Shown piece after piece: positions 42,195 through 50,606 of a DNA stretch of 64,000 nucleotides (its first letter is position 1; every line of letters starts with the position of its first letter). Source of the DNA: Laedolimicola sp934402125 (GTDB taxonomy: Bacteria > Bacillota > Clostridia > Lachnospirales > Lachnospiraceae); NCBI RefSeq assembly GCF_052065835.1, contig NZ_JBQHTG010000002.1, forward strand, positions 186,001-250,000, in the 5' to 3' direction. The notes under the pieces were generated by a model, which worked only from the letters and a program-made list of their open reading frames with translations, was not told the origin of the DNA and made no database searches. A program made the translations under genes and the position numbers.

Positions 42195-42566
42195 TTAGAC
42201 AGTCTCGTCTACGTCGATATCCTCGCCGTCAGCTTCTACCAGCTCGTCATACTCGGCTGCATCCAGCATCTGATCGAACATATCTGCTACAGCGTCGTAT
42301 TCCTCGTCGGACTCGATGTTGTCCAGAACCGGGCTTCCGGTGCTGTTGTCGTAACGGTAGAGATAAACCTCGCCGTCCTCGTTCTCACCGTTCTCGTCCA
42401 GCGGAAGCAGGGCGATATAATCGCGGCCGTCTACCGGGAAGATGGTAAGGATGACGCATTCTACGGTTTCATCATTGTCCAGGGTCAGGGTGACGGTAAT
42501 ATCACCGTTGCAGGTCTCGCAGTCTCCACCGCAGTCCGGTGTATTGCATGTATGGTTGTCTGCCAT
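42195..42566 (-). CDS. DUF1292 protein with a cysteine-rich N-terminus
   Basis: A 123-residue very acidic protein of the DUF1292/YrzB family, of unknown function. The core VECVILTIFPVDGRDYIALLP and the YLYRYDNST strand define the family. In addition the first 20 residues hold four cysteines (HTCNTPDCGGDCETCNGD), which could bind a metal and which the short B. subtilis form lacks. In most Firmicutes DUF1292 genes follow ruvX and ireB; here the gene stands alone. AAAGGAGAA precedes the ATG at 42566; a longer reading frame upstream has no ribosome site. Confidence 0.85.
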   Translation of the reverse strand: MADNHTCNTPDCGGDCETCNGDITVTLTLDNDETVECVILTIFPVDGRDYIALLPLDENGENEDGEVYLYRYDNSTGSPVLDNIESDEEYDAVADMFDQMLDAAEYDELVEADGEDIDVDETV

Positions 42567-42648
42567 TTGATTGTTCTCCTTTGAATTTGCTAAAATCGTG
42601 TTACTGATCATACTCTATCAGACCTGGAGAGGAAAAGCAAGAAAAGAA

Positions 42649-42677
42649 TTGAATTGATTCGGGAATTGTATTAAAAT
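42649..42677 (+). promoter_or_regulatory. Promoter of the YdcF-IMPase pair
   Basis: TTGAAT (42649-42654), 17-base spacer, TAAAAT (42672-42677), 27 bases before the TTG start. Confidence 0.5.
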
Positions 42678-42704
42678 AATGAAAACCGGAAGGGGGAAGC
42701 CAGG

Positions 42705-43295
42705 TTGGGTTTTGTAGAGGATATTACAGATTTCATCTTTGTAGAGGATAAGCCGGAGCAGGCGAATCTGATCCTGATTCCGGGCGGAGATCAGGGCGCA
42801 CTGGCGGTGACGGCAGCGCGACTGTACCGGGAAGGGTACGCGCCTTATGTTCTTCCCTCCGGCCGTTACAGTAAGCCGGTAGGACAGTGTCAGATTCCCG
42901 GCTATGAGGGCAAGACCGAGTGGGACTTCCTGCATGATATTCTGGTGCGGGAGGGCGTCCCGGAGACGGCTATCCTGGAGGAAAAGAAAGCAACCTATAC
43001 CTATGAAAATGCGATTTATTCCCGGCATGTGGCAGATGAAATGGAATTTTCTGTAAAAAGAGCGATTCTCTGTCCCCAGGCCTGCCATGCCCGGCGGGCG
43101 CTGCTCTATTATAAAGTATGCTTTCCGGAAACAGAATTTTTTGTCTGTCCTACGGTTACCAGGGGAATCAGCCGGGATAACTGGTTTCTGGACGACAGGA
43201 AGATAGACGTGGTTCTGGGAGAACTGGAAAAATGCGGAAGCCAATTCCATCAGATCCTGCGGGAATATCAAAAAGAGGAGGAAATGAAAAAATGA
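42705..43295 (+). CDS. YdcF family protein (DUF218)
   Basis: A 196-residue member of the YdcF/SanA/ElyC superfamily. The Rossmann-like core shows LILIPGGDQGALAVTAARLYREG, the TYENAIYSR helix and ILCPQACHARRAL. Members have been tied to envelope or vancomycin traits and bind SAM in YdcF, but no reaction is settled. It starts at TTG 42705 behind GGAAGGGGG. Its stop overlaps the IMPase start (ATGA), so the two are coupled. It is cytoplasmic, without the usual N-terminal membrane anchor of SanA or ElyC. Confidence 0.82.
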   Translation: MGFVEDITDFIFVEDKPEQANLILIPGGDQGALAVTAARLYREGYAPYVLPSGRYSKPVGQCQIPGYEGKTEWDFLHDILVREGVPETAILEEKKATYTYENAIYSRHVADEMEFSVKRAILCPQACHARRALLYYKVCFPETEFFVCPTVTRGISRDNWFLDDRKIDVVLGELEKCGSQFHQILREYQKEEEMKK

Positions 43296-44056
43296 GCGTA
43301 GATATCAATGAAGTCATGAGACTGGTCCGGGAGACCAGACAATTTGTGGAAAACCGCGATATGGCGGGACATGTGAAGGTAAAGGGACTGGCAGACTATG
43401 TAACCCAGGTAGACACCGGTATCCAGAATTTCCTCCGGGAAAAGCTGGGAGAGCTGGCTCCGGAGATTGAATTTCTGGGAGAAGAGGACGGCCTTCATGC
43501 CATGAAGGGGGACACCTTCTGGATCCTGGATCCCATCGACGGCACCACCAACCTGGTGCACGATTATCAGCACAGTACGGTTTCCTTAGGGCTTTACAGC
43601 CGGGGCGAGATTATCCTGGGCGTAATTTATGATCCGTTCCGGGAAGAAATGTTCTACGCGGAGAAAGGAAAGGGCAGTTTTGCGAACGGCCGTCCTATCC
43701 ATGTGGCAGAGACGGAGAAGCTGGAAGAGACCATCATTGCCATCGGAACCGCTCCCTATCAGAAGGAGCTGGCACCGCAGAATTTTGCCTGCTTCCAGAG
43801 GGTTTTCGAAAAGTGTGAGGATATCCGCAGAACCGGATCCGCAGCCTTGGATCTGGCTTATACGGCGGCCGGCCGGACCGGAGGATATTTTGAAGCCAGG
43901 TTGCAGCCCTGGGATTTCGCAGCAGGAATGCTGATTCTGACAGAGGCGGGCGGTAAGATTACCCGTTATGACGGATCGCAGGTGAATCCGGTGGAGCCGG
44001 GCGGCATCGTAGCGACCAACGGAAAGCTCCATGAGGAGCTGCGGGCGCTGCTGTAA
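43292..44056 (+). CDS. Inositol monophosphatase family protein
   Basis: A 254-residue magnesium-dependent phosphatase of the IMPase/CysQ/SuhB group. Metal ligands are in LGEEDGL, the signature WILDPIDGTTNLVHDYQ, and the C-terminal WDFAAGMLILTEAGG. Substrates in the family include inositol-1-phosphate, 3'-phosphoadenosine-5'-phosphate, and NADP-type compounds; the exact one is not deducible. It is translationally coupled to the YdcF gene by a four-base overlap. Confidence 0.9.
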   Translation: MSVDINEVMRLVRETRQFVENRDMAGHVKVKGLADYVTQVDTGIQNFLREKLGELAPEIEFLGEEDGLHAMKGDTFWILDPIDGTTNLVHDYQHSTVSLGLYSRGEIILGVIYDPFREEMFYAEKGKGSFANGRPIHVAETEKLEETIIAIGTAPYQKELAPQNFACFQRVFEKCEDIRRTGSAALDLAYTAAGRTGGYFEARLQPWDFAAGMLILTEAGGKITRYDGSQVNPVEPGGIVATNGKLHEELRALL

Positions 44057-44058
44057 AC

Positions 44059-44118
44059 GGAATAAAAAATAAGAGCGCGAATCGGAAAGAACCGTTTCGC
44101 GCTCTTATTTTTTATTCC
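44059..44118. terminator. Bidirectional terminator overlapping the luxS stop codon
   Basis: A 23-bp perfect inverted repeat (44059-44081 with 44096-44118) has a 14-base loop and AT-rich outer arms. It ends the IMPase transcript and, read in the other direction, the luxS transcript, whose last two codons and stop lie inside it. Confidence 0.93.
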
Positions 44119-44591
44119 GGATAAACCAGTCGCTCTTCTTTGATATGGTACAATACCTCGTTCAGATACTTTTTCGCCAGGTACTTTGCCATCGGCAGAT
44201 TCATGTCCAGATAATTGCCGCAGTCTTTTGCGCTGGCGCCGGGAACGTCGCCTTCGAAATCCCGGATAAATTCCCACATTTCGATCATCAGCGGAACGAT
44301 ATCCTTCGACTCATAATCGCCGGTCAGCAGGAGATAAAAGCCGGTACGGCAGCCCATGGGCCCGAAGTAGACCGTTTTAGAGCCGTAGTCCTTATGGTTG
44401 CGTAAGAAGGTGGCGGCCAGATGTTCAATGGTGTGCATTTCAGCCGTATTCATCACAGGTTCTTCGTTGGGACTGGTCATTCGCAGATCAAAAGTGGTAA
44501 CGACGGTGCCGCCTACCGGATCCTTCCGTGACACATAGACGCCGGGCTGAAGCAGCAGATGATTGATGGTAAAGCTTGTTATTTTCTCCAT
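44112..44591 (-). CDS. luxS: S-ribosylhomocysteine lyase (AI-2 synthase)
   Basis: A 159-residue LuxS protein that splits S-ribosylhomocysteine into homocysteine and DPD, the precursor of autoinducer-2. The metal site is H53 and H57 in MHTIEHLAA plus C124 in SAKDCGNY, and the catalytic C81 is in GPMGCRTGFY. The start is at 44591; a much longer reading frame on the same strand extends over the gene on the opposite strand and is not real. No pfs/mtnN or AI-2 receptor lies next to it. Confidence 0.96.
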   Translation of the reverse strand: MEKITSFTINHLLLQPGVYVSRKDPVGGTVVTTFDLRMTSPNEEPVMNTAEMHTIEHLAATFLRNHKDYGSKTVYFGPMGCRTGFYLLLTGDYESKDIVPLMIEMWEFIRDFEGDVPGASAKDCGNYLDMNLPMAKYLAKKYLNEVLYHIKEERLVYPE

Positions 44592-44628
44592 ATAAAGCAG
44601 ATTTCCCTTCGTATTTTTTGTTAAAATG

Positions 44629-44637
44629 TGATATAAT
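44629..44637 (+). promoter_or_regulatory. Extended -10 promoter of the ComEC-type metallo-hydrolase gene
   Basis: TGATATAAT (44629-44637) is a perfect TGnTATAAT element. No good -35 hexamer lies 15-18 bases upstream, consistent with an extended -10 promoter. It lies in the AT-rich gap between luxS and this gene, which diverge. Confidence 0.55.
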
Positions 44638-44687
44638 ATGATAAATACATGTTTCAGTATATCACAGAAGCCAAGAAAAGAAAAGGG

Positions 44688-45602
44688 ATGCATGCTTTGA
44701 GAAGAATAAGAGAGAGAGACTGGCTGCAGGCAGGAGTCCTGCTTCTGGTGTCGGCCCTGTTGATAGGTTGTCTGCTGGGTTTTGATCATCATGAAGCGGA
44801 TCGGACAGACACAGCAGTGACAACAGGTGTAGCGGAAAAACAGAGGGTGTCGGCCGATGAACTTAAGGTGACGTTTTTTAATGTGGAGAAAAGCGATGCC
44901 ATTCTGATAGAGCAGGCGGGTTTCCGGATGCTGGTGGATACCAGCTTTGATGATCGGGCAGATGTGATCCTGGATTATTTTTCGGAGCATGGAATTGACA
45001 CACTGGATTACCTGATTATTACCCATTTTGACAAGGATCATGTGGGCGGGGCGGATAAAATTCTGGACGCCGTCAAAGTGAAACGCGTACTGGAGCCGGA
45101 GTATACGGTAGATAAGAAGCAGTACAGGGAATACCGGGAAGCGATGACGCGGAACGGGATTGCGCCCCTTAGCGTGACAGCTGTGGAGCACAGAAAGCTG
45201 GGCAAAGCGACCTTTACGGTCTATCCGCCGGAACAGAAGCAGTATAGCGGAAATGACAACGATATGTCCCTGGTGATAAGCCTCCGATATGGCAGCCAGA
45301 GCTTTTTGTTGACTGGAGACAGCGAAATGGAGCGGATAGCAGAGCTCCTTACGGAGCCGGAGCTGAATCTGAAGCATACGGTACTGAAGGTGCCGCACCA
45401 TGGGATCAAGGAGAAAAATTCAGCTGCGTTTCTGGAACGGGTTCACCCGGAGACAGCTGTGATTACCTGTAAGAACGAGTGGTATGTGTCAAGGTCCGTG
45501 AAAAAGATCCTGCTTTGCATGGACGCAGACCTCTATCTGACCTGCAATGGGACAGTGACCTGTATTACAGACGGAAACGGGATGGAGATTCTCCAGGAAT
45601 GA
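44688..45602 (+). CDS. Secreted ComEC-type metallo-beta-lactamase-fold hydrolase
   Basis: A 304-residue protein with a membrane-associated N-terminus and an extracellular metallo-beta-lactamase domain. The hydrophobic stretch AGVLLLVSALLIGCLLG (about 15-31) could be an uncleaved anchor or, because LIGC fits a lipobox, a lipoprotein signal with C28. The metal motifs are THFDKDHVGG, the LLTGDSE strand and VPHHGIKEKN. The domain resembles the C-terminal part of ComEC, thought to act on nucleic acid in DNA uptake. Here it is free-standing without the ComEC channel. An ATG at 44649 is an alternative start, but AAAAGGG fits 44688 better. Confidence 0.82.
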   Translation: MHALRRIRERDWLQAGVLLLVSALLIGCLLGFDHHEADRTDTAVTTGVAEKQRVSADELKVTFFNVEKSDAILIEQAGFRMLVDTSFDDRADVILDYFSEHGIDTLDYLIITHFDKDHVGGADKILDAVKVKRVLEPEYTVDKKQYREYREAMTRNGIAPLSVTAVEHRKLGKATFTVYPPEQKQYSGNDNDMSLVISLRYGSQSFLLTGDSEMERIAELLTEPELNLKHTVLKVPHHGIKEKNSAAFLERVHPETAVITCKNEWYVSRSVKKILLCMDADLYLTCNGTVTCITDGNGMEILQE

Positions 45603-45713
45603 TATTTTGGCTTGAAAAATGGGCGGGATACGATTACAATGGTAAATAGCGTATCTGCGCCCTTTTTGTATAACAGAATTTTCATACAGATATTGGAAGA
45701 GGAGGAAATGAAA

Positions 45714-46160
45714 ATGAGTAAAATTGATGAAATCCGTGCCGAGATGGTAAAGGCGATGAAGAACAAGGAGAAAGACAGAAAAGAAACGCTGTCCATGCTG
45801 CTTGCCGCACTGAAGAATAAAGCGATTGACAAGCGCGCAGATCTGACTCCGGAGGAGGAGTTTGAAGTAATTAAGAAAGAGATAAAGCAGACGAAGGAAA
45901 CCATGGATCTGGCGCCTGCAGACCGTACCGACATCATCGACCAGTGCAAGGCCCGTCTGGCTGTCCTGTCAGAGTTTGCGCCCGAGGAGATGAGCGAGGA
46001 CGCTATCCGCGCAGTCATTCAGGAGGTACTCGCAGGTCTTGGTATTGAGAAGCCCACCGGTAAGGATAAGGGCAAGATTATGAAGGAGCTGATGCCGAAG
46101 GTAAAGGGTAAGGCAGACGGTTCTCTTGTGAACAGAATCGTAGGTGAGCTGCTTGCGTAA
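45714..46160 (+). CDS. GatB/YqeY domain-containing protein
   Basis: A 148-residue helical protein equal to the tail domain of GatB. Family marks are LSMLLAALKNKAIDKRADLTPEEE, the DIIDQCKARLAVLSEFAPEEM block and the C-terminal KADGSLVNRIVGELL. It is thought to bind tRNA but its role is unclear. I start at 45714, nine bases after AGAGGAGGA; the first ATG of the pair is too close to that site. Its 3' end overlaps the lipoprotein frame by 17 bases. Confidence 0.88.
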   Translation: MSKIDEIRAEMVKAMKNKEKDRKETLSMLLAALKNKAIDKRADLTPEEEFEVIKKEIKQTKETMDLAPADRTDIIDQCKARLAVLSEFAPEEMSEDAIRAVIQEVLAGLGIEKPTGKDKGKIMKELMPKVKGKADGSLVNRIVGELLA

Positions 46161-46803
46161 GGCAGTCATTGCGGGACTTCTGGTTCTGGCAGCCGCAGGG
46201 CTTACCGCCTGCGGAGGGAAGGACGCAGAGGTTTCGGTGCCGCATGTGGAGCTGGCAGAGCAGCCAAAGAGCAGTCAGACCCGGGAGCAAAAGGATGCGG
46301 AGCTGGGACTGGAGACAGAACCGGGAACGGTACTGGGCCAGGAAGAAGTGACGGTGATGGAGGGCGAGGAGCCCCGGACTGTTACGTATACGAGAGTTAA
46401 GGGAAACGGTGATTTTTCACTGGCATATGATACAGAAACCTTTTCCCTGGAAGCTTCCGAAGAAGCGCTGACTTTTCGGGCGCTGGACGAAAGCGTTCCG
46501 GCCTTTGTAAAAATGGAGAAGGCAAAGGGCGCTTCTGCCGAGGACGTGGCGGATCAGTATGTGCTGGAAAGCGATGAGGAGTGTACCGTAGAGGACGTGA
46601 CCGTAGGCGAGGGGGAATACCCGGCTGTCTGGGTCAGCTACGCAGAGGGAACGAAAGATACAGAACGAACCTGTGATATCTATGTGTTCCGCTATAACGA
46701 CGTCCTGTATACCGTTCGGATGGACTGTACGGTAGGAACTTATGAAAAAATAGGCCAGGCGGAGCAGATGATTCTGTCCACCCTGCGCTTTGACGAAGGA
46801 TAA
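46144..46803 (+). CDS. Lipoprotein of unknown function
   Basis: A 219-residue lipoprotein. The signal peptide runs to the lipobox LTAC near residue 23, followed by GGKDAEVS. The mature protein has a low-complexity acidic linker (about 30-70) and a beta-rich domain with CT/CD pairs (EECTVEDVT, RTCDIYVF, VRMDCTVG). I do not recognise the family. The frame begins at GTG 46144 inside yqeY; a TTG at 46153 is also possible. It is followed by the DMT exporter after six bases, so the two are probably co-expressed. Confidence 0.7.
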   Translation: MSCLRKAVIAGLLVLAAAGLTACGGKDAEVSVPHVELAEQPKSSQTREQKDAELGLETEPGTVLGQEEVTVMEGEEPRTVTYTRVKGNGDFSLAYDTETFSLEASEEALTFRALDESVPAFVKMEKAKGASAEDVADQYVLESDEECTVEDVTVGEGEYPAVWVSYAEGTKDTERTCDIYVFRYNDVLYTVRMDCTVGTYEKIGQAEQMILSTLRFDEG

Positions 46804-46809
46804 GACAAC

Positions 46810-47709
46810 ATGAAGAAGACACAGATTCGAAATTCATTGCTGCTGCTTCTGACAGCAGTGATCTGGGGAATCGCATTTGTGGCGCAGAGCGCCGGAATGG
46901 ATTATGTGGGACCCCTTACCTTCCTCTGCGTCCGTTCCCTGATTGGAGGCGCGGCCCTTCTGCCGGTGATCTGGTTTCTGGAGCGGCAGAAAAGCGACGC
47001 CCAGAAGCAGGAAGATCGGACGTCGGAGAAGAGAAGACTTCTGATAAAGGGAGGAATTCTCTGCGGACTGGCCCTTTGCTTTGCCAGCACATTTCAGCAG
47101 TACGGAATCCAGTTTACGACGGTAGGCAAGGCAGGGTTTATCACGGCCTGTTATATTATTCTGGTGCCGATTGCCGGGCTTTTCTTTGGAAAGCGCTGCG
47201 GCTTAAATATCTGGATTGGCGTGCTCCTGGCAGTGGGCGGACTATACTGCCTGTGCATTACGGAGACTCTGCGGATAGGAAAAGGCGATATTCTGGTATT
47301 GATCTGCGCGTTTATTTTTTCCGCGCACATTCTGGTGGTTGACCATTTCAGCCCTCTGGTGGACGGAGTAAAAATGGCCTGTATCCAGTTTTTTGTCTGC
47401 GGCCTGGTATCAGGCGCAGGAATGCTCCTTCTGGAACACCCGGCAGTTTCCGATATTCTGATGGCCTGGCAGTCCATTCTCTACGCGGGATTTCTCTCCA
47501 GCGGCGTAGGCTATACCCTGCAGATTGTGGGGCAGAAGGGCCTGAATCCCACCGTGGCCTCCCTGATCTTAAGTCTGGAGTCCGTCGTGTCGGTGCTGGC
47601 GGGACTACTTATCCTGCACCAGACCTTAAGCAGCCGGGAGGTCCTGGGCTGCGTGCTGATGTTTGCGGCGATTGTGCTGGCACAGCTGCCCGGGAAGGAA
47701 AAAGCGTAA
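46810..47709 (+). CDS. DMT/EamA family transporter
   Basis: A 299-residue drug/metabolite-type permease with about ten transmembrane helices in two EamA halves. The N-terminal segment reads LLLLTAVIWGIAFVAQSAGM and the second half repeats the pattern (VASLILSLESVVSVLAGLLI). Members export amino acids, nucleotides or metabolites; the substrate is not deducible. A charged loop (residues 57-76) separates helices 2 and 3. It lies six bases after the lipoprotein gene. Confidence 0.88.
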   Translation: MKKTQIRNSLLLLLTAVIWGIAFVAQSAGMDYVGPLTFLCVRSLIGGAALLPVIWFLERQKSDAQKQEDRTSEKRRLLIKGGILCGLALCFASTFQQYGIQFTTVGKAGFITACYIILVPIAGLFFGKRCGLNIWIGVLLAVGGLYCLCITETLRIGKGDILVLICAFIFSAHILVVDHFSPLVDGVKMACIQFFVCGLVSGAGMLLLEHPAVSDILMAWQSILYAGFLSSGVGYTLQIVGQKGLNPTVASLILSLESVVSVLAGLLILHQTLSSREVLGCVLMFAAIVLAQLPGKEKA

Positions 47710-47758
47710 CGCTTTGTTAAGGGCAGGTTAAGCTTCCGTTAATTGTACTGCAAACCTA

Positions 47759-47786
47759 TTGCGGTATCAGAAATAATAAATATAAT
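47759..47786 (+). promoter_or_regulatory. rimO promoter
   Basis: TTGCGG (47759-47764), 16-base spacer, TATAAT (47781-47786), with the start codon only 15 bases downstream, so the leader is very short. Confidence 0.55.
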
Positions 47787-47801
47787 GAAAGAGATTGATT
47801 T

Positions 47802-49130
47802 ATGAAAATTTTATTTGTATCCCTGGGCTGTGACAAAAATCTTGTGGATTCAGAGGTGATGCTGGGCCTTCTGGGCAAAAAAGGCTTTTCCTTCACCGAC
47901 GATGAGACAGAGGCGGAGGTGATTGTGATCAACACCTGCTGCTTTATCAATGACGCCAAGGAAGAAAGCATCAATACGATTTTGGAGATGGCAGAGTACC
48001 GTAAATCCGGAAGCTGCAAAGCCCTGGTTGTGACCGGCTGTCTGGCCCAGCGCTATAAGCAGGAGATCATAGATGAGATTCCTGAGGTGGACGCGGTTCT
48101 GGGAACCACCACCTATGACGCCATTGTCGAGACAGTGGAGAAGGTGCTGGAGGGGCAGAAGGAGCTTCATTTTGAGGACATCGACCGTCTGGTTCCGGAG
48201 CAGGAGGGAGCGAGAACCCTCACGACCGGCGGGCATTATGCGTACCTGAAGATTGCGGAGGGCTGTGACAAGCACTGTACTTATTGTATCATTCCCAAGG
48301 TCCGGGGCAATTACCGCAGCGTTCCCATGGAGCAGCTTTTAAAGGAGGCCCGGGAGCTGGCGGAACAGGGAGTAAAGGAGCTGATCCTGGTAGCCCAGGA
48401 GACCACCCTTTACGGAAAAGACCTGTATGGAGAAAAGAGTCTTCCCACGCTCCTTCGGAAGCTGGCACAGATAGGCGGAATCCAGTGGATCCGCGTGCTG
48501 TACTGCTATCCTGAGGAGATTACCCCGGAGCTGATTCAGGTGATGAAGGAGGAACCGAAGATTTGCCATTATCTGGATCTTCCCATTCAGCATGCGTCCG
48601 ATCGAATCCTGAAGCGCATGGGAAGAAGAACGACCCAGGAAGATCTGCGCCAAATTGTTGCCCGGCTGCGGGAGGAGATTCCCGATATCTGTCTTCGGAC
48701 CACCCTGATTACCGGATTTCCGGGAGAGACAGAGGAGGATCACGAAGAGCTGATGCGCTTTGTGGACGACTGTGAGTTTGACCGGCTGGGCGTCTTTACC
48801 TATTCGCCTGAGGAGGATACACCGGCGGCAGGTATGCCGGATCAGGTGCCGGAGGAGGTAAAGGAAGACAGACGGGCAGAGCTTATGGAACTGCAGCAGG
48901 AGATCGCCTTTGACAAGGCGGACGCCATGACAGACCGGGTCCTGGAGGTTATGGTGGAGGGACAGGTAGCCGATGAGAATGCTTATGTATGCCGTACCTA
49001 CAAGGACGCGCCGGGCGTGGACGGATACCTTTTCCTGAATACAGAAGAGACCTTGATGAGCGGCGATTTCGCGAAGGTGCGCGTCACCGGAGCCGTAGAA
49101 TATGATTTGATAGGAGAATTAGCAGAATGA
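47802..49130 (+). CDS. rimO: Ribosomal protein S12 methylthiotransferase
   Basis: A 442-residue radical-SAM enzyme that adds a methylthio group to an Asp of S12. The N-terminal MTTase domain holds three Cys (SLGCDKNLVDSEV, NTCCFIN, VTGCLAQ), the radical-SAM motif is EGCDKHCTYCIIP, and a C-terminal TRAM domain follows. GCDKNLVDSE distinguishes it from the tRNA enzyme MiaB. It overlaps pgsA by four bases (ATGA). The ribosome site is weak, in keeping with a nearly leaderless transcript. Confidence 0.94.
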   Translation: MKILFVSLGCDKNLVDSEVMLGLLGKKGFSFTDDETEAEVIVINTCCFINDAKEESINTILEMAEYRKSGSCKALVVTGCLAQRYKQEIIDEIPEVDAVLGTTTYDAIVETVEKVLEGQKELHFEDIDRLVPEQEGARTLTTGGHYAYLKIAEGCDKHCTYCIIPKVRGNYRSVPMEQLLKEARELAEQGVKELILVAQETTLYGKDLYGEKSLPTLLRKLAQIGGIQWIRVLYCYPEEITPELIQVMKEEPKICHYLDLPIQHASDRILKRMGRRTTQEDLRQIVARLREEIPDICLRTTLITGFPGETEEDHEELMRFVDDCEFDRLGVFTYSPEEDTPAAGMPDQVPEEVKEDRRAELMELQQEIAFDKADAMTDRVLEVMVEGQVADENAYVCRTYKDAPGVDGYLFLNTEETLMSGDFAKVRVTGAVEYDLIGELAE

Positions 49131-49669
49131 ATTTACCCAATAAATTAACCACACTGAGAGTCTTTATGATTCCGTTTTTCGTAGTATTTATGCTGACAGA
49201 TCTGGGCGGCGCGTACGCAAAATACATTTCTGTGGCAATCTTTATCGTAGCGAGCCTGACAGACCTTCTGGACGGCAAGATTGCGAGAAAGTATAACCTG
49301 GTTACCAATTTCGGAAAGTTTATGGATCCGCTGGCAGATAAGCTTCTGGTCTGCTCTGCCATGATTTGCCTGGTAGAGATGAATAAGCTGGCGGCCTGGA
49401 TGGTAATTATCATTATTTCAAGAGAGTTCATTATCAGCGGATTCCGTCTGATTGCGTCGGATAACGGTGTGGTCATCGCGGCAAGCTACTGGGGCAAGTT
49501 TAAGACCACCTTCCAGATGCTGATGATTATCCTTCTGATCCTGGATCTGGGAGGCGTATTCACCACCATCGGAACGATTGTAACCTGGATTGCGCTGATT
49601 CTGACCATTGTGTCACTGATTGATTATCTGGCAAAGAATAAAGGAATACTTCTGGAAGGAGATATTTAA
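49127..49669 (+). CDS. pgsA: CDP-diacylglycerol-glycerol-3-phosphate 3-phosphatidyltransferase
   Basis: A 180-residue CDP-alcohol phosphatidyltransferase with about five membrane helices, making phosphatidylglycerol phosphate. The active-site motif with its four Asp is in TDLLDGKIARKYNLVTNFGK and continues as FMDPLADKLL. It overlaps rimO by four bases and is followed one base later by the cinA-type gene. Confidence 0.93.
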   Translation: MNLPNKLTTLRVFMIPFFVVFMLTDLGGAYAKYISVAIFIVASLTDLLDGKIARKYNLVTNFGKFMDPLADKLLVCSAMICLVEMNKLAAWMVIIIISREFIISGFRLIASDNGVVIAASYWGKFKTTFQMLMIILLILDLGGVFTTIGTIVTWIALILTIVSLIDYLAKNKGILLEGDI

Positions 49670-49670
49670 A

Positions 49671-50189
49671 ATGGAAGAGCAGCAGAACATGACGCTTGCA
49701 GAGGAAGTTGTAAAGCTTTTGGAAAAGGATTCCCTGACGGTTACTACGGCAGAGTCCTGTACGGGAGGCCTGGTGGCAGCCCGCCTGGTGGACGTGCCCG
49801 GAGTGTCCGAGGTGTTTAAGCAGGGCTTTATCACCTATTCCAACAAGGCTAAGAGAAAGCTTTTGAATGTGAAGAAAACCACCTTAAAGGAGCTGGGCGC
49901 AGTCAGTGAAAAGACAGCCCGGGAGATGGCCAGAGGCGCGGTTTTTGCAAGCGGCGCGGATGCTGCCATTGCCACCACAGGCATCGCAGGCCCGGACGGC
50001 GGAACCAAGGAGAAGCCCGTAGGCCTTGTATACATTGCCGTATCTGTCCGGGGACAGATGTACGTGGAGGAACACCATTTTGAGGGAAGCCGGGCCCAGG
50101 TGCGGGAAAGCACCGTACAGGCGGCTCTGGCCCTTCTGAAAAGAGGACTGGAGGAGACGGACGGAAATGACAAAGACCATCAAGATTAA
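49671..50189 (+). CDS. pncC: CinA C-terminal domain protein, nicotinamide-nucleotide amidohydrolase
   Basis: A 172-residue stand-alone CinA C-domain (PncC), which deamidates NMN. The core reads LTVTTAESCTGGLVAARLVDVPG, QGFITYSNKAKRKLL, and TTGIAGPDGGTKEKPVGLVYIAV. It lacks the N-terminal molybdopterin-like domain of full CinA, although it stands after pgsA where full-length cinA is found in many Firmicutes. It overlaps dut by 23 bases. Confidence 0.9.
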   Translation: MEEQQNMTLAEEVVKLLEKDSLTVTTAESCTGGLVAARLVDVPGVSEVFKQGFITYSNKAKRKLLNVKKTTLKELGAVSEKTAREMARGAVFASGADAAIATTGIAGPDGGTKEKPVGLVYIAVSVRGQMYVEEHHFEGSRAQVRESTVQAALALLKRGLEETDGNDKDHQD

Positions 50190-50604
50190 ATATTTTACCG
50201 ATAAAATCGAGAAGCTCACTTATATCGGTGGAAAGTCCGACTGGATTGATCTGCGGAGTGCAGAGGACGTGGTTCTGAAAAAGGGCGAGTTTAAGCTGAT
50301 CCCGCTGGGAATCGCTATGGAGCTTCCAAAAGGCTATGAGGCCCATGTGGTGCCCCGCAGCAGCACCTATAAGAATTTCGGCGTGATTCAGACCAACCAT
50401 ATGGGCGTTATCGACGAGAGCTATTGCGGCGACAATGACCAGTGGTTTATGCCGGTTATCGCCATGCGGGATACCGAGATTCATGTAAACGACCGTATCT
50501 GTCAGTTCCGGATTATGGAGCATCAGCCGGAGCTGGTATTTGAGGAGACAAGCGTCCTGGGTCATGCGGACCGGGGCGGACACGGAAGTACGGGAAAGGC
50601 GTAA
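50167..50604 (+). CDS. dut: Deoxyuridine triphosphatase (trimeric dUTPase)
   Basis: A 145-residue dUTPase. The five-motif pattern is visible: DWIDLRSAEDV, VPRSSTYKNFGV, the catalytic GVIDESYCGDN, NDRICQF and a Gly-rich C-terminal arm GHADRGGHGSTGKA. Motif I is divergent from the usual AGxDLR form, and motif III has an extra insertion after DN, which is seen in Clostridia homologues. It removes dUTP and supplies dUMP. The start overlaps the upstream gene by 23 bases. Confidence 0.88.
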   Translation: MTKTIKIKYFTDKIEKLTYIGGKSDWIDLRSAEDVVLKKGEFKLIPLGIAMELPKGYEAHVVPRSSTYKNFGVIQTNHMGVIDESYCGDNDQWFMPVIAMRDTEIHVNDRICQFRIMEHQPELVFEETSVLGHADRGGHGSTGKA

Positions 50605-50606
50605 TT

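Noticed and set aside
44592..45401. N-terminal extension of luxS to a 429-residue minus-strand frame
   Set aside because: It is antisense to the ComEC-type gene, has no LuxS homology and luxS has the family's exact N-terminus at 44591.
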